From Symsagittifera roscoffensis (Eukaryota > Xenacoelomorpha > Acoela > Convolutidae): DNA of 64,000 nucleotides. The stretch spans positions 25,426,701 to 25,490,700 of the forward strand of contig NC_087063.1 in assembly GCF_963678635.1 (NCBI RefSeq). Reading direction: 5' to 3'. Of the stretch, positions 1-10,639 are shown in pieces. Position 1 is the first letter of the stretch. Each line of letters opens with the position of its first letter. The notes under the pieces were generated by a model. It had not been told where the DNA came from. It saw nothing but the letters and a program-made list of their open reading frames with translations, and made no database searches. Both the position numbers and the translations under genes were made by a program.

Positions 1-2
1 CC

Positions 3-3000
3 AAAACTGGTTTCAAAACTGAATGCTCAACCGAAACACTCGATTTCAAGTTTCGACTTTTGACGATTTTGGCCCATAGCTTGTCGTCGTCGTGCAATAG
101 CGAACCGCGCATGGTAGATTGCTGCGCTTACTCGATTCAAGAGCTGCTCAAAGTTTTCGAGTGTAATCCAAACTTGAGTTCATACACAGGTCAAAAACTA
201 TGGAGCAAGTTTGACCAAGAAACCCAAGCGTTTCTCTCGCCTTACCTGAGGTCCAAATATTCCTATAACTGCAGATCGTTGTTGACTAGTTCGGAGGCAG
301 TGAGGTTCTACATGGATGAAAATGTTACCAGCTACAAACAGTGGATTTGTAAGTTGGTAAAGTATTTAGCCAGTTTTGTTTCTGACCCGAAGTCTTTTGC
401 CATTTTTACAGCCTGTGACGCCGTCTTTAATTACAATGTTGACGTGGCAGTTTTTCTGTTACCAGTAATTGTGATTCAACTAATTTACGAGAACAATGAT
501 ACTTGCAAGTCTTTGGTCATTCAGGAGTTTCTGAAGGTGATGCGTGATTGTTGTTCCTCGAAGTGCCGACCGTTTGCGAAAGTGTGCTGTCAAACCGTTT
601 TTCTTACATTGGAAACAATTTCTAATTATGAAGCAAGCTTGCGGAGCGAAAAATTATGGGAAAATGCGAAACGGGTTGACTCTTCTAATGAAAAAAGCAC
701 AGTTTTGGTGAAATGTGATATGATGAAAGAATTTCTCTCTCATATAATGTCAAACACAATTTCGAAAGCAGCGTTTGCGTGCAAAGCCTATGCTCGCGCC
801 TTGTTTTACACTGAAGATCATTTGAGCAAACTTGATGATCCCGATTCGGAATTGAGCCTTATGCAGAAATGTTTCTTGGAACTAAACGAGCCTGACGGTG
901 TTAAAGGGGTGAACGCAATTCGCAAAAGGAAATTGAACTCCATCGAGAAAATTTTGAATTATAAAAGCCAAAACCGCATGAATGAAGCGCTAGTTTGTTG
1001 TTCAACGGCTATTTCACAGAATCCAGCTTCAGTGGCCTTGATAAAAGAGTATTTAGGCTGTTTTTTGGCTATTGGTCAGGCAGATTCTGCAAAATATCAT
1101 GCCTGGGGTTACCTGTCTGAAAACGATAGCTCAAGATCGTCTATAGAGCCGATTTGCATGGAGGCCTGCTGGCAGCTCTCTGATTGGTCAAAATTGACTC
1201 AACTTCTAGCCAATCACAATCAGGCGTTGACTGATGAATCTAGAAACGTCTGCAAAAATGATTTTCAAGTAGATTTTAGCAGCTGCATTTTGTCATTATC
1301 GGCGAAAAACTGGTCGAAGTTAGACTCAAGCTTAAAAGATGCTAGAAAAACTCAAATTAATAGCGTAACAGCAGCAACTATGGATTTTTCAAATGCATAC
1401 TTGAGAGCGTATGAATCAGTTGCGAAACTCCAAATGATTTCCAGTGTCGAAATCGTCTCCCAGTTGCTGAAAAATCAATCCACTGATAATTTGGACTCAA
1501 TTCAAATATTAAAAACATGTGATCATTTGGAATCTAGGTTGAACATTTTGCAACCCAGCTTTTCAATTTTGGAACCGGAAAGACAACTGTACAGATGTCT
1601 GTTGAACATCATCAAGGTCTCAATCGAGAAAACGGAGCAAAATGCTGACAAACTTCTGCAAATCTTAGACGCGAGGAGTCGGAGTTCTTGGTTAGAAACC
1701 AGTAAAGCAGCCAGAGCAATTGGATATTTCGACACTGCTCTGAAGGGTCTTGAAAACTCGCTTTCGGAGTATGGATCCAACGTCGAGAACATTCTAGAAC
1801 ATTCGTTGCTCTTGAAGAGCAAAGGGAACCATTATGAAGGTCTGATGATGTTGCAAAAATTCTTGGACAACCAAAACTTGAAGGTAACATCAGCCAAAAA
1901 AGTTGCTGACGAAATTGATCGAAAGCTGATTGCTAGAATTTATCTCCAAATTGGCAAATTCATGGAAGAGACGAGATCAGTTGACAGTAATAGTATCATC
2001 ACTGTCTACAAAAACAGCATTGATATTTGGCCGCAACAAGATGACTCTTTTTACTGCTTGGGGTCTTACTATGAGCAAGTTTTAGAACAGAGCTCAGCTA
2101 AAGTAGGACATCATCAAGACCAAGTTCTCCCAAAGATCCACCAGTTTTATGTCAATTCCTTGACTTATGGAAACAAATATATTTTCCAAGCACTTCCGAG
2201 ACTCTTGTCGATATGGCTGGACCAAGGTTCTAAACTGCATACTGTGATGCAAGACTTGGAGAAATCGGCTTCCCAGGGATCCGAGAAGGTCACCAGAGTA
2301 AAACTTCTCAAGGCAAACATTGATACTATAAATTCTGCTATGTTAAAAGTAATTCATGAAGGTAGCATTGCGCCTTACCAGCTGTTCACCGCTTTTAGTC
2401 AGCTAATTTCGAGAATTTGTCACCCCGTTGAGTCAGTGTTTGAGGTGTTGAAAAAAGTGTTGGTCATGTTAATCCGTGAATACCCACAACAAGCTCTGTG
2501 GCTGAGTGTTGCTGTTCGAAACTCTTCGGTAGCAATGCGATCGGAAAGATGTGCTCAGATTTTTGAAGAAGCAAAACGCCAAGCTTCTTTTGCTAAATTG
2601 TTCCAAGCGTCGACTGCCCTTACTAACCACTTGAAAGAGCTCTGCGAGAAGAACTCAAATGCCGCACCTCCTGATATGTACTTTTCACTGAAAACAACTT
2701 GCTCAAAACTACATAAACTGCTCATTAGTAGCGAGTTCTCGGAAATCATAATACCAAGAATGGATTCATTAACAGCTTCTATACCCGAATCGAAGCAGGA
2801 TAATTTTCAACCTTTTCGAAACGATAGAGTTTTCATCCACAGTTTCGAAGATAGAGTAGACATTCTTATGTCAATGCAAAGACCGAAAAAATTCGTAGTG
2901 ATTGGATCGGATGGCAACACATATCCGATGATGGCTAAGCCGAAAGACGATTTGAGAAAAGATTATAGAGTGTTAGAATGCAACGTGATTATAAATCAAT

Positions 3001-3381
3001 TTCTGCTAAGAGACGCAGAAGCGCGTAAGAGACAGTTGCATATTCGAACGTATGCAGTTATAGCCTTGGATAAGGAAAACGGTTTAGTCGAGTGGATTAA
3101 AAACACACAGGCTTTTAGGCCGATTTGTTATCGAATTTACAAAGAAAGAAACAAGGGACTTACTCCGAGGGAAATCAAGTCACTGCAGCCTGCGAGAAAC
3201 GCAGCCTCAGAAGTATTCTTGAATCTTTACCGTAACACGTTGATTCCGAAGCACAGTCCGCCGGTGTTGCGGGACTGGTTCACTCGTACGTTCACGGATC
3301 CCACAGCTTGGTTTCTGGCCAGACTGGCTTTTTGCAGGACGGCAGCTGTAATGTCTATTGTTGGATATATATGGGGTCTAG
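3..3381 (+). CDS. ATR: ATR checkpoint kinase, 5'-partial exon (FAT region and kinase N-lobe)
   Basis: ATR is the PIKK-family kinase that senses RPA-coated single-stranded DNA with ATRIP and triggers the S/G2 checkpoint in the nucleus. The frame is open from the first complete codon (position 3) with no convincing start, so the gene enters from the left and its N-terminal HEAT-repeat part lies outside. The first ~900 residues are helix-rich, as expected for a FAT region. The kinase starts near 2870: RPKKFVVIGSDGNTYPMM, then AKPKDDLRKD with the ATP-binding lysine, QLHIRTYAVIALD, and FTDPTAWFLARLAF followed by AVMSIVGYIWGLG. All of these match ATR rather than ATM, mTOR or DNA-PK. The exon ends after one base of a glycine codon (phase 1) at a gtcagt donor; reading on would stop within three codons. 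A single 3.4-kb exon shows low intron density here. ATR identity is near certain; the FAT limits are inferred. Confidence 0.95.
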
Positions 3382-3985
3382 GTCAGTATTGAAGCAGTCA
3401 TCTTAGTTCGAATTTTTGTCCAGTAACACTATTACTAAAGATTGAAAGCTCTGCAGGGTCTCTATGGGAATTCAGGGCAATGTTTTGTTGATTTCATCTC
3501 ATTGCTTTTGTGATAGTAAGTGTATTGCAAACGAGCAGTGATGTCAGTTAAAACATTGACCGAAGAAATTGTTCGTGTGTGGGTGTTGTGAGGGGGAGTT
3601 TTTATTAGTTTTTATGTTTTTTTTTTCCGGCTGAAACGGTTTCTGCGCAGGTACTTCTGGCTTTTTTTACCGCTTGGTAACTTTTCGATGCTAATGTAAG
3701 GTTCTTTTGTTCTGTTTTTTAAACTAGCTTTATTGATTCTTATGCAACTAGTTTTTCGGCAGTTGCAAATTTTTCGCCTTTTTTGATATTGTTTTCTTTT
3801 CCCGATTGTATCGCAAGTTGTGTGAAGCTCTGCTTCGCATCTGTGTGGAATAATAAAAATTTAATTGGCGTATGTTTTTTGTTAACCCTTTTCAATGTGA
3901 ATCTTTAAGTTTCTTTGGGGTTGAGCACAAAGTTTGAAAACATATTTTTTCAAGCTAATTCAAAACCTTGGCTTATGATTTCCAG
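3382..3985 (+). other. ATR intron (604 bp, GT-AG, phase 1)
   Basis: Donor g|gtcagt at 3382 and acceptor gatttccag| ending at 3985. Joining the flanks gives GLG-DRHGENILFD, the unbroken PIKK catalytic loop, which fixes both splice sites. The intron is T-rich and holds a short hairpin-bearing repeat (3824-3860) that recurs elsewhere in the window. Confidence 0.93.
3824..3860 (+). repeat. Hairpin repeat motif in ATR intron (SINE-tail type)
   Basis: The segment reads tcgcaagt, then a gaagctctgcttc stem-loop, then gcatctgtgtgg. The same order (cgcaagt, GAAG..CTTC hairpin, c-tctgtgt) appears at the 3' end of the SINE-like element at 20431 and at 14407 and 21294. I read it as a 3' fragment of that family. 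Confidence 0.55.
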
Positions 3986-4539
3986 GCGATCGCCATGGAG
4001 AGAATATCTTGTTTGATGCTTTCAACGGAGATTGTGTACACGTAGACTTCAACTGCCTCTTTAATAAAGGGGAGGAGCTGGAATTCCCGGAAGTGGTGCC
4101 ATTCAGACTCACTCACAACATGCTTAGCGCGATGGGACCCCTGAAACACGAGGGCTTCTTCAGACAGTCCTGTGAAGTTACTCTTCGTCTGTTCCGAGAG
4201 AAGTACGACGCCTTGTTGAGCATCTTGCGGCCTTTTTTACATGACCCAATTACAGAATTTGACAAGAAGCAACGTGGAAAAGACAGAAGCTCGAGTTCGG
4301 GATCAAATAAGAACGCCGAAGTCTATTCGGCAAGCATGATTTCTGAGGTGAACCCAAAAGCTCAAGAAATGATAAACAGAATTGGCGAGCGACTGCAAGG
4401 AAAAATCCGAGTTAGAGGTACTAAGGACTACCGAAGCTTACCGTTATCAGTTGAAGGTCAAATAGAAAGTCTGATTTCAGAAGCGATTAGCGATGAAAAC
4501 TTGTGCAGAATGTTCCTTGGCTGGGCTGCTTTTTACTGA
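3986..4539 (+). CDS. ATR: ATR terminal exon (kinase C-lobe and FATC)
   Basis: This exon completes the ATR kinase. It opens with DRHGENILFD (catalytic loop: Asp and His of the DRH motif, metal-binding Asn), then VHVDFNCLFNKGEE, in which ATR-type DFN replaces the usual DFG, and PFRLTHNMLSAMGPLKHEG (activation/PRD side). It closes with a ~30-residue FATC ending NLCRMFLGWAAFY; ATR proteins typically end in a short aromatic LGW-type tail. Stop TGA at 4537. With the upstream exon the visible protein is about 1,310 residues, roughly the C-terminal half of a typical ATR. The charged serine-rich linker around 4270-4330 is not conserved in the family and looks lineage-specific. Confidence 0.95.
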
Positions 4540-4920
4540 AACTTGACCAATATTATTTTAAGTTATTGGATTTGTTAGATTTGTTTTTTTCGAAAATGTT
4601 TATTTAATATTTTTGTGTGTAATTTTGTTTTCAAGGATCAAATTCAGCAATACTTACATAAAGTGTGACGTCATATAGCATAGAACCCTCAGAACCAAAG
4701 TAAATTTGTGACCAGCAGTTTTAGTAATACAAAATCATGTACTTGAAAAAGGAATCATGTTTTTGTTTTTACACATGCGATCAGCTTAGCGTGTTTTTGC
4801 GATCAGCGTAGTCTATTATTACGAACCTTCTTTTTTTCTAACATAATTCGCAAATATAAGTGTTTACTTATTAGAAAATTTCAATGTAGCATTGGAAATT
4901 GCATTGCATCTGTTCTCTGC
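4540..4920. other. ATR 3' flank, no gene seen
   Basis: AT-rich sequence after the ATR stop. It should contain the ATR 3' UTR, but I see no clear AATAAA signal and no convincing frame. Confidence 0.5.
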
Positions 4921-5075
4921 TTAAGCTTCCGTGGCTGAGTGGTTAGTGTGTGAGTCTCTTAATGTCTCGGTGGCAGGTTTGAATCTCAGAGGTAACCGAA
5001 TTTTTGCACTTTATAGAGCTGCTTTTTGTCGTATTCTCGCAAGTGCTCTCGCCTCTGTGGAAAATGTTTAAGATT
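4921..5075 (+). mobile_element. tRNA-derived SINE-like element, copy 1
   Basis: The head resembles a tRNA-Ser/Leu gene: A-box-like TGGCTGAGTGG at 4932-4942 followed by ttagtg, and B-box-like GGTTTGAATCT at 4976-4986, about 34 nt apart. The 5' and 3' ends do not pair as an acceptor stem, so it is not a working tRNA. The body continues tttatagagctgctttttg, cgtattctcgcaagtgct, ctcgcctctgtgg. That body is shared with 20431-20630, which shows a dispersed family rather than a lone tRNA relic. The GAAG..CTTC hairpin of other copies is shortened here. Confidence 0.7.
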
Positions 5076-5590
5076 TGCTCCAAATGCTGGAAAAAGACAG
5101 GTTCAAGTGTGGTATAATGTTAAAGACCTATTGATTGTGATTCGGATAAAAATTCCAAAATTTTGTCTGTCGAGAAAAAGAGGACGAATATTTTTTCATT
5201 TTCATATGAAATTAGAAAAATATTGAAAGACTGACCTTCCAAGTACAGCTTTTAACGTATTTTATCACTGCATTGTCAAAGTTATTTGAAAATTTATTAC
5301 CTGTTTCTTGTAGTTTTTCAAAGCTATTTCAGTCATTATTTACTAAAATTAATTACCTGCACAATAAAAATCCGAATTTGAAAAAAGAAATTCAAAAATG
5401 TGAATTATTTCATATTTATTTAATAAAAGATGTTTTTTTTTCAAAAGTTTGACTGAAATAGGTTGGAAGAACTGCAAAAATGTGAGAAGCACTGCAAGAA
5501 GAAAAAATCGTAATGTAATCGCAACCTGTTATCTTTGTTTTTGGTTTGTTGCCGATATTTTATTTGTTGCTTTTGTTGTTACTGAGATAC
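5076..5590. other. Intergenic, no gene seen
   Basis: AT-rich sequence. Short open frames here have no recognisable product. The LINE copy on the - strand ends just to the right, so part of this stretch may be its 3' untranslated tail. Confidence 0.4.
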
Positions 5591-5599
5591 ATCCGCTGA

Positions 5600-6870
5600 T
5601 ATTGTGGGAGGTTCTCCCTACTCTGCCTAGTAATGATAGTTTTTTGGGTGGTTTTGAAGCCACAACAGGTCCGGATGACGGCCCAGAGTTTCGTGTCTTT
5701 CTTGTTCCCTAAACTGACAGTGATTGAGGAAATGTTCAGTTTCTTTGGGGGCCTGATTGCAGTAAGGGCAGTTCTCCCGAAGTGGTGGGTAACTTACCCT
5801 AATCAAGGTGCCGTGTTGAGTCTTAGTTGGTGGAGGGTTATTTCTTCACGTCTCGTTTCGGAGCTGTCAAACTCCCATTTGTAATTTTTCTGTGATGCGA
5901 TTTTTCGAGCGTGTTGCTCATGCATCTGTCTAGTGTTCTGGCCTCGTTCCTTTGGCGCAGATGATGTCTTACTCAGGCTCCTCATGTGCAGGCTCCCAAT
6001 CTCTTCTTTTAACCTGCTGCAAACTGTTCTCCAATCTGCGGGATACTGTCGATCCCCTCTTGATGTAAGGCGAGGCCTTCCTTGAGGGTTGATGAGCGGG
6101 TTGGTGTGGTCCGGATGGAGGTTGTCAATCTTGCAGAAGATGTTCGTGCCTTCCGCCTCTGCTTCAATCTCCAGACAGTGGATGTCGGCTTCTCTCCTTC
6201 TCTGGATGGTGGGCGATCCCTTCGGGGCACCGGTGATGGCACGGGCGACGCTTTTGCTCCTGAGCCGTTCATCCAACAAGGGCGCACGTAAGCCTTGTCG
6301 GCCGAGAGGAGGCCACACACCTTGCAGCTCAGCTACCGCAGGTTGCAGGTTGTTGTAGCTGCTGGTCATGCTCAGAGAAGGTGACCTGGAGGTCCAAGGT
6401 AAAACCCAGGGTGAACGGGTGCTTTGTGTAGCAGACCGGTACGCTGTAGATGTGGAGGGGAGGCCTAGCCTTGCGATGCGAGCAGTTTCTCTGGGATCCA
6501 GAGAGCAAACTATGCCCTCGGTTTTACCAGCATCCATGTTGATCTTCATGAAATGGCGTTTTTTCAGAGGACAGCGGCCTTCCTGCCGCCAAGCCAAGCT
6601 CTGATCCTGAGGAGGAGAGGTTGAGGAGGCGTACCGGTAGAGGTTGCGGAGAAGGCCTCCTCTCCGCACCTTGTCAAAGGCTGCGGTGAAGTCTATCCTA
6701 ACAATCAAGGTCCGTTTGCGTTTCTGCAGCGCGTCAAAGGATCTTTGCGCAACACAGGCAATGACATTTAGAGTGCTGTCTTTGCGTTGAAACCCTGATT
6801 GCTCCTCCAGGTTGATGGCGTAGAGGTGGGCCCATGTCTTGGTTCAACAACGCCTCGATTTTCTAGATGT
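5600..6870 (-). mobile_element. LINE relic A (- strand), RT start and C-terminal CCHC end
   Basis: Read on the - strand, from right to left, this is the 3' part of a non-LTR retrotransposon ORF2. Near 6860-6680 it encodes EEQSGFQRKDSTLNVI and IVRIDFTAAFDKVRRGGLL, the first reverse-transcriptase blocks (first catalytic Asp in the DF motif). MDAGKTEGIVCSLDPRE follows almost at once, so the palm segment with the YADD box is missing, an internal deletion of roughly 100 residues or more. Downstream it has QLRLNTAP, then, after a frameshift near 5780, ENCPYCNQAPKETEHFLNHC, the C-terminal CCHC motif usual in Jockey/I/R1-type LINEs. The stop lies at 5627-5629. At least two frameshifts are visible. 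It is GC-richer than its surroundings, which suggests a younger insertion or different origin. Confidence 0.8.
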
Positions 6871-6916
6871 TTTCTGATTAAGGCAAAGATTCTTAGGTAA
6901 TGTTTCGCTAGCGCTC

Positions 6917-7620
6917 ATGGAGCGCCTATCAGTGGTGTTTTCAAAATTTAATTTTTGCTGCAAGTTTGTTTGCTGGATAGGAGTTCTGAAAGCGTCAGCA
7001 GGTTCCTTTTTTGATCTGTCGAAAGAAAACCTATTTTTAACTTGTAAAACCGTAATTCGCCCTGTTTTAGATTATGCCTCCTCATTTTTCTCACTCTTAG
7101 TCCCACACCCACGTCAACTTGACAATTCCTTTTCAGTGCTCCTAAATACGATACAGTCGCCGTTTTAACCGACCAAAACCTTCGCTAAATCTTATCGACT
7201 CAGAAGAAGTTTCCACTTTCGTTTTCAACCCCCACAAAACACTTCGGAAAAACATACTGACCTCGTAATCAAGTTCCTAGCTAAAAACCATTTCTCAAAA
7301 GTCATTCGTATTCCACCTCCAAGCATCGACACCTCTGAACAGTCCCGTCCCAGAACCACTCGCTGTGAGTTTTTCCAACTTCAGTTTTGTTACAGTCGGC
7401 TTTTAACCACGTAAGTTCGCGCGCTTGGACAACAAGTTTTCTCAACTTTGCCCTAACTGTCTCTTTTCACTCGACAATAGTTGCCATACTTTTAACTGCC
7501 CTAGAAATCCTTCCTCTTTTACTCCCGCAGACCTGTGGTTAAGACCAGTGGAAGTAGCGAAATACTTAGTCTGGAGACGGATGAGCAGAACCCGCTCAAC
7601 TTAGGCTAAAGAAAAGAAAA
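6917..7620 (+). mobile_element. LINE relic B (+ strand), RT thumb and C-terminus
   Basis: Fragments on the + strand match the end of another LINE reverse transcriptase. Around 6983-7150 it reads LKASAGSFFDLSKENL, then TCKTVIRPVLDYASSFF and PHPRQLDNSFSVLLNT, the block that follows the RT palm in many CR1/Jockey-like elements. Around 7525-7575 it ends with PADLWLRPVEVAKYL, the usual end of such ORFs, then a stop and a taaagaaaagaaaag tail at about 7602-7620 that fits a 3' repeat. Frameshifts and stops separate the pieces. It is more AT-rich and more decayed than relic A, and lies head-to-head with it. Confidence 0.72.
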
Positions 7621-8440
7621 GCGTTCATCGGTGATATTTTTGAATTATAAATTTTTTTGCAAGTTTACCGGTCATTCTAGGTTTTATGATGTCCGCGAAG
7701 AATCTGAGGAATATTGTCGCTAGCTACGAATGATCTCATAGCAATTTTCGATGATCGGAACAGCAGTTTTGACAAGTTTTTTTAGCTTGCGGGGGCGAGT
7801 GTGCTTCTGGTGGGGAACTAGACTGTCTCAAGTAAAAAAAAATTGGTATAACAAATACGTAAGAAGTTGACCTTGCTTTTTTTTATCAAAACCTCAATAA
7901 CTTCCAGGATCATTCCCACTTGGTCTGTTGGCAAAAAGCGTGGCTTCGGTTCCTAAGGACTGGGCTTCCAGTCCCGCCTGGACCTCGTTTCTTTTGGTAT
8001 GAAAGAAGTTCGAATTGTTGGGCTAATGTTTTTCTGTTAATTTTCGGTCGCCTTGTTCGCAAAGCCCAGAAATTTCTTCCAATATTAGTTTTTCTTGCTA
8101 TACTTGCTACGCGCTCGTTAATTTGTAAATTCAAGTGGTGCGAAAACATTCTTGGCATCTGTGTTTTAAATAGCCATGAAAGATGTATACCCTGAGTTCA
8201 ATTTTAGAGGAACGTAATTGCATTGAAAAGGCGGTTATTTTTATTCAAATTATAATAGTTCGAAACTGTCAATTGATACTGATTAAACTAAAAATTTTTT
8301 AATGGTGCGAGTGCTAAAATCAACGCGTTGCTGAATAAAAAAATCGCGGTTAATTTCATTATATGTTGTTTTGCTGAGGCAATAATTTGCTTTTTTACTG
8401 CTGATTTTTCGCCGTTTTTATGGGACAAAAGGGATGTTTT
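7621..8440. other. Intergenic, no gene seen
   Basis: AT-rich sequence. Two overlapping frames of about 80-90 codons on opposite strands (7910-8195) show no known motif, and I do not call them genes. Confidence 0.4.
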
Positions 8441-10164
8441 TTTGTTGTTGTTCCGATCATTTGAAAAATGTGGAAGAACTGTGTTCGGGTGTAATTTAGT
8501 TTTTTCCCACGCTAATCAGGTACCAGAAGTAATCGTTGGAATGGGTCGAGTGATATATCATGTTAAATCTTTTTCAGTCGGAATTCGAACTGCTTTCAAA
8601 AAGTTTTTGTTTTCTAATTTCAGGCTAATAAGGTGCGTGCAGGCGTACAATAGCTTATTGTGCTTAATTTAAGCCGTGAAAACCTAGTATAACTTGAGTA
8701 AATTAGTTGTGGAGTTTTTAACGCCAATTTACGAATCAAAATAATCAAAGTTGCAAAATTTTCTGCAAAAAGTTTGAAAAAGTTACGAATTTTTTGATAT
8801 TGTTAACGTTTTTTTTTTTTCGTTTTTCTACGGCTACTGTTTTCCAAGTAGCCTTTCTTCCTATGACTATCGATTATGCCTATGTTCATTTTTTTGTTCA
8901 GAATCTTTTTTATCACGTTCCTCTAATATGACTATGGTCAATTTGCTCAATGGTTAATTGTCATTTAGCTTTGTAGTCAAGCTGTTGCGTGGTTGTTTTT
9001 AATAAGAAAACTATGATATAAAGTACTGAGTGTAAGTTAATATTAATAGCACCCGATCTTTGGGTGGACTCGGCCGAAGTGATTTACATCAACGTGAAAT
9101 AGATAAATATAATATCAGCAAATATATTACATAACTTGACCGTTGGACATTGCATAACTAATGAATTATAGAAAGTTCCATTGAAAGTTGGTAGAAAGTT
9201 CATACTGTTAATGTCAACGGCATTACTTTTCCATCCTTTGAGAAACTTCCCATCTGGTTGAAAAGAATTGCTCTCGGTTTCATCGTAAGATCTCCCCACA
9301 AGCAATATGTGGCTTGCTGCCCTACAGCTAGCACCGCGAGGTGTCGCCATATCACCTTTTTGGATGTTACTGACGGTGTCAAAGCGTAGCTGGGTGTCTT
9401 CGGTTTTAAACGTAGAACAACACAAATCACCCCATAGGTACCAGAAAAACTTTCATGCCAGAAAAACTTCGTTTTGCAGCAAGACATCCATTTAGATTGC
9501 GGTTTCACTCGCACACGTTAGATGTTTCAATTCGAAACTCGATATTTTTGTTGAGTATCCGTTCTCTTGGAGATTCGGCTATTTTGGCAGGTTTATTCTT
9601 CGGATTGCGTGGTTGAGCTCTTGGGAGCTCCACTCGTTGTCACCATGTCATATAGCTTTGTAGTCAAGCTGTTGCGTGGTTGTTTTAATAAGAAAACTAT
9701 GATATTAAGTAGTGAATTTAAGTTAATATTAATAGCACCCGATCTTTGTGTGGACTGGGCCGAGGTGATTTACATCAACGTGAAATACATAAATATAATA
9801 TCAGCAAATATACTACATAACTTGATCGTTGGACATTGCATAACTAATGAATTATAGAAAGTTCCATTGAAACTTGGTAGAAAGTTCATACAATTAATGT
9901 CAACATTACATTAATTGCGTATAAATATTTGCTCGATTTGGTCAATGGTTGAAATGGTTTACAATGTTTGCTCGATTTGTTTCTGTTTCTTTGCCTTTTT
10001 CTACAAAAACAGTTTTTCAATTGACCGATTCAACTATGACTGTGTTCAGAACTTTTTATTGCACCACACAGAAAAAACGACACTAATTTGAAAAAAAATG
10101 TGTTTTTGTTAAGACTATTGTCGTAATATTCTGTGCTATTTGCACAGTAACCGGCTATCCGCTT
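8440..10164 (+). repeat. Dispersed repeat R, old copy split by an insertion
   Basis: The left part (8440-8958) and right part (about 9905-10164) together match the ~570-bp sequence at 23074-23642. Shared landmarks in order: ttgttccga, ttcgggtgt, aatcaggtacca, a gaattcgaacYgc block, tttaagcc, and the 3' end with stem-loop ctgtgctatttgcacag followed by TAACCGGCTATCC. The match is diverged by eye, so this copy is much older than the unit copies. The open frame at 8328-8672 falls inside it and is not a gene. Confidence 0.65.
8959..9904. mobile_element. Small element with ~260-bp direct terminal repeats (TRIM-like fossil?)
   Basis: Two direct repeats, 8959-9218 and 9646-9904, differ at roughly 14 positions plus one indel by eye. 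They enclose about 427 bp of unique sequence. Both begin TGTCAT and end ATGTCAAC. The arrangement fits a terminal-repeat retrotransposon in miniature (LTR kin, non-autonomous, no gag or pol), inserted into dispersed repeat R. The repeat divergence suggests an old insertion. The interior has open frames of about 100 codons on the - strand and may be a captured gene piece; I do not recognise it. A simple spaced duplication is the alternative. Confidence 0.45.
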
Positions 10165-10639
10165 CCATTTAAAAGCTTACATCACGTTCTTCCTACAAAA
10201 AGCAATTCAGACTGTTTACAGGCTCTGGTAACTTCAGGGTTTGTCCTAATTCGACGAGTTCTGTTAATACCAGTGACTTCTGTGGTATAGCATCAGGAAA
10301 TCATGTTGGTGATTGCGTAAAGAAAGTTGCATGCTAAGAAGAAATCGTTTACAAACGTTTGTTTTAAAGAGCGTCATATTAAATTACAGTTTCCTACCTG
10401 TACAGCTTTATGTCTGAATAGTAGAATAGCCTTAACATGTCTGACAACCTCCGAAAAAGCCCTGAGTGTTTGAAGACTGAAAAATAACACCACCATATTA
10501 CCTAGCTAACAAGTATAATCGCAGTAGTTATAGACCAGAATTGTTATTCACTTTTGCAGACAACAAAAACGTTTGGACGGACCGCAAAAAAAAATTCAAA
10601 CCATAAATGGTGTCAAGGTTGCTCGAAGTTTGACACATG
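10165..10639. other. Intergenic, no gene seen
   Basis: AT-rich sequence between repeat R and LINE relic C. No frame or structure that I can support. Confidence 0.4.

Noticed and set aside
4921-4995. Functional tRNA-Ser/Leu gene
   Set aside because: A and B boxes are present but the acceptor stem does not pair and the same head recurs attached to a SINE-like body.
7910-8195. Genes on both strands
   Set aside because: Overlapping frames on opposite strands with no recognisable family, splice context or neighbour support.
8328-8672. 114-codon + strand gene
   Set aside because: It lies inside dispersed repeat R; the homologous sequence in the tandem units has no matching frame.
10131-10164. 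Firm Helitron call
   Set aside because: The terminal hairpin fits, but the bases after it are CTAT rather than CTRR and no 5' TC end or Rep/helicase gene is visible.
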